The notes beneath the pieces are model-generated. The model saw nothing but the letters and a program-made list of their open reading frames with translations, did no database searches and was not told the DNA's origin. DNA of 7,305 nt from JADDRA01 sp038233555 (lineage in GTDB: Bacteria > Actinomycetota > Acidimicrobiia > Acidimicrobiales > CADCSY01): positions 1 through 7,305 of the forward strand of contig JBBSLT010000123.1 in NCBI GenBank assembly GCA_038233555.1. Reading direction: 5' to 3'. Below, piece by piece: positions 5,826 to 7,305 of the stretch (the first letter of the stretch is position 1; each line of letters begins with the position of its first letter). A program made the translations under genes and the position numbers.

Positions 5826-7305
5826 ATGCCCGACCACACCGCCGCCGAGTGGAGCACAGGCTTGGACGCCATCAGTTACTTTCGCATCCTCGGAGGACGA
5901 TGGAGGATCATCGCCTTCACCTGCTTCCTCGGGCTGTTGGCGGGGTGGATCACGACTCCTGGTGCCGGCGACGGATCGGCGACCGGTGGCTTCCAAGCCA
6001 CGCACATCCTGCGGATCGACGCCGATCCGAGCGCCGATGCCGATGCCGGGGTGGGCGGAAGCAGGGGCCAAGCCAGCTCGGACGTCGGCGGAGCCGAGCT
6101 GGACGCCCAATACGGTGAGGTCCCCAGTCGCGTCGCCGCAGAGCTAGACGCCGACCTTGCCGATCTCCAGGCGAGGGTCACGACCGACAGCGACCCTGCC
6201 CAGGGCATCTTGGAGATCACCGCCCGCCACCCCGAGGCAGCTCGTGCGGCCGAGATCGCCGACACGTACGCAGTCAAGCTGTTGGAGGTGCTCGCCGAGC
6301 AGGCGCAAGAGGACTACACGGTCGCGCTCGAGAGGGCCACGTCCAGCCGAGCCCGGCTCGAGGCCCAACTGGACGAACTCCCGGCCACGGCCGCGCGCAG
6401 CGCAGAGCGGGCCACCCTCGAGTCGCTCTCGGCGGCGGCCCGCCAGGAAGTCGAGCGGCTCGAAGCCCAGGGCCCACCCTCAGCCGGCTTCGTCACGCTG
6501 CAAGAGGCGATCCCCCAACCAGCCGGTCCTGGCGGTGCGGCCCGGCCGGGGGCCGGTCAGTCCGAGACCAGGCGTAACGCTCCCGAGGACAGCGACGCCG
6601 AGCAACCGGCCGTGCCCGCTCAGGACCTCGACACCGCACCCGAACGAACGACTCGCATGCTCATCGGCGGAGCGGTCGGCCTACTCCTCGGCCTCGGCCT
6701 GGCCCTGATGCGCGAGCGCCTCGACCCCAGGATCCGCACCCGGGAAGACGCCGAGCGGGCGTTCGGGTTGCCGGTGCTGGCTGAGGTCCCCCGAGTCGGT
6801 CGAGGCCAACGCCGCCATCCCCAGATCGCAACCGTCGACAACGGCCGGGCGTTGGAAGCCGAGTCCTATCGGGTACTGGCCACGTCGTTGCTCTTCCAGC
6901 GCTCCTCCAACGCCGGCGGGGACGGAACCGGAATCCGAGATGGGCACGGGGGCGTCGACGGGCCGGCTCCGAATGGATCGCACGCTCGACAGTCCATGGA
7001 CGACGCTGAATCCCTCGGACTCATCGAGACCAGCGACGACGTCCATCGAGCCACCAACGGACTGCCACTCCTCGGCCGAGTACCGGCTTCGTCGTCGGCC
7101 GGCGATCCGTCCGGGTCCGTGCTCGCCATCCGGACCCAGCCTCACTCGCCGGCAGCCGAGGCCTACCGCCGGTTGGGGATCCCCCTCGGATGCGCCAGCC
7201 AGAACGGACCGGCGCGCACGCTCTCGGTGACCAGCGCCGCCGCCGGCGAGGAGTCGGCGGCCACGGTCGCCAACCTGGGCGTGGCCCTGGCCCGGGACGG
7301 CCAGC
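5826..7305 (+). CDS. Wzz/BY-kinase-type polysaccharide chain-length regulator, 5' part, with degenerate Walker A motif
   Basis: The frame stays open to the window edge, giving 493 residues with the C-terminus missing. Family proteins span the membrane twice, set polysaccharide chain length, and in the fused form carry a cytoplasmic tyrosine autokinase. Visible order: DAISYFRILGGRWRII and membrane segment 1 (about 26-43); an extracytoplasmic region with an Ala/Glu/Arg-rich probable coiled coil (about 155-216); a proline motif EAIPQPAGP (227-235); a low-complexity insert; membrane segment 2 (about 278-295) followed by RERLDP; then cytoplasmic linker blocks and the start of the ATPase domain (TLSVTSAAAGEE, up to 476). 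At the Walker A site the family pattern GEGKST reads GEESAA: Ser477 replaces the lysine and Ala478-Ala479 replace the following Ser/Thr, so ATP binding is probably lost. A linker block appears twice (305-358 and 402-458). The ATG at 5826 lacks a Shine-Dalgarno sequence; a GTG at 5775 after GAAGGG (5761-5766) would add 17 mostly basic residues and is a real alternative. Confidence 0.87.
   Translation, partial: MPDHTAAEWSTGLDAISYFRILGGRWRIIAFTCFLGLLAGWITTPGAGDGSATGGFQATHILRIDADPSADADAGVGGSRGQASSDVGGAELDAQYGEVPSRVAAELDADLADLQARVTTDSDPAQGILEITARHPEAARAAEIADTYAVKLLEVLAEQAQEDYTVALERATSSRARLEAQLDELPATAARSAERATLESLSAAARQEVERLEAQGPPSAGFVTLQEAIPQPAGPGGAARPGAGQSETRRNAPEDSDAEQPAVPAQDLDTAPERTTRMLIGGAVGLLLGLGLALMRERLDPRIRTREDAERAFGLPVLAEVPRVGRGQRRHPQIATVDNGRALEAESYRVLATSLLFQRSSNAGGDGTGIRDGHGGVDGPAPNGSHARQSMDDAESLGLIETSDDVHRATNGLPLLGRVPASSSAGDPSGSVLAIRTQPHSPAAEAYRRLGIPLGCASQNGPARTLSVTSAAAGEESAATVANLGVALARDGQ
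6738..7199 (+). repeat. Diverged duplication of the juxtamembrane/linker block inside the Wzz-like gene
   Basis: Protein-level repeat. Unit 1 (6738-6899, residues 305-358) contains TREDAERAFGLPVLAEVP and later EAESYRVLATSLL. Unit 2 (7029-7199, residues 402-458) contains TSDDVHRATNGLPLLGRVP and later AAEAYRRLGIPL. Shared positions follow a T-x-[ED]-D-x-x-R-A...GLP-x-L-x-x-VP pattern and then AE-[SA]-YR-x-L. In most fused Wzz-kinases this block occurs once, between membrane segment 2 and the ATPase. The units are joined by a Gly/Asp/Ser-rich spacer (359-401). The copies differ clearly, so the duplication is old. Confidence 0.6.

Noticed and set aside
5735..6118. Small + strand frame starting at ATG 5735 in front of the Wzz-like gene
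   Set aside because: It runs out of frame through conserved Wzz N-terminal sequence, and its product is Arg/Ser-rich with no recognisable features.

Overview
The window is very GC-rich DNA. Codon third positions are almost all G or C, GTG starts occur, and the few promoter-like elements have TAnnnT -10 boxes. This suits a high-GC actinobacterium; a deep lineage such as Acidimicrobiia is my guess, not something the sequence proves. All recognisable genes belong to surface polysaccharide (exopolysaccharide or capsule) biosynthesis. I found no tRNA, rRNA, CRISPR array or insertion sequence.

Layout. Positions 1-297 (+) hold the C-terminal end of a membrane sugar-phosphate transferase that loads the first sugar on the lipid carrier (PglC/WcaJ type). 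Its 3' end overlaps by about 100 bp the 3' end of a convergent GNAT acyltransferase gene (196-1182, -). A short divergent intergenic region (1183-1291) follows. A + strand block then carries a DegT/DnrJ/EryC1/StrS sugar aminotransferase (1292-2479), an unassigned protein with about 11 membrane segments (2479-3441, sharing one base with the aminotransferase stop codon), and a 759-residue protein made of two complete family-4 glycosyltransferases in one frame (3448-5727). After a 98-bp gap with a plausible promoter comes the 5' part of a Wzz/BY-kinase type chain-length regulator (5826 to the window end, still open).

How they may work together (inference). The aminotransferase makes a nucleotide-linked amino sugar and the GNAT may acylate it. 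The sugar-phosphate transferase starts a lipid-linked repeat unit, and the fused glycosyltransferases add two sugars, perhaps in succession. The polytopic protein may help with membrane steps, and the Wzz-like protein sets chain length.

The most unusual points are the tandem glycosyltransferase fusion; a Wzz/kinase protein whose Walker A lysine is replaced and whose juxtamembrane/linker block appears duplicated; the long convergent overlap at the left edge; and the membrane protein of no family I recognise.
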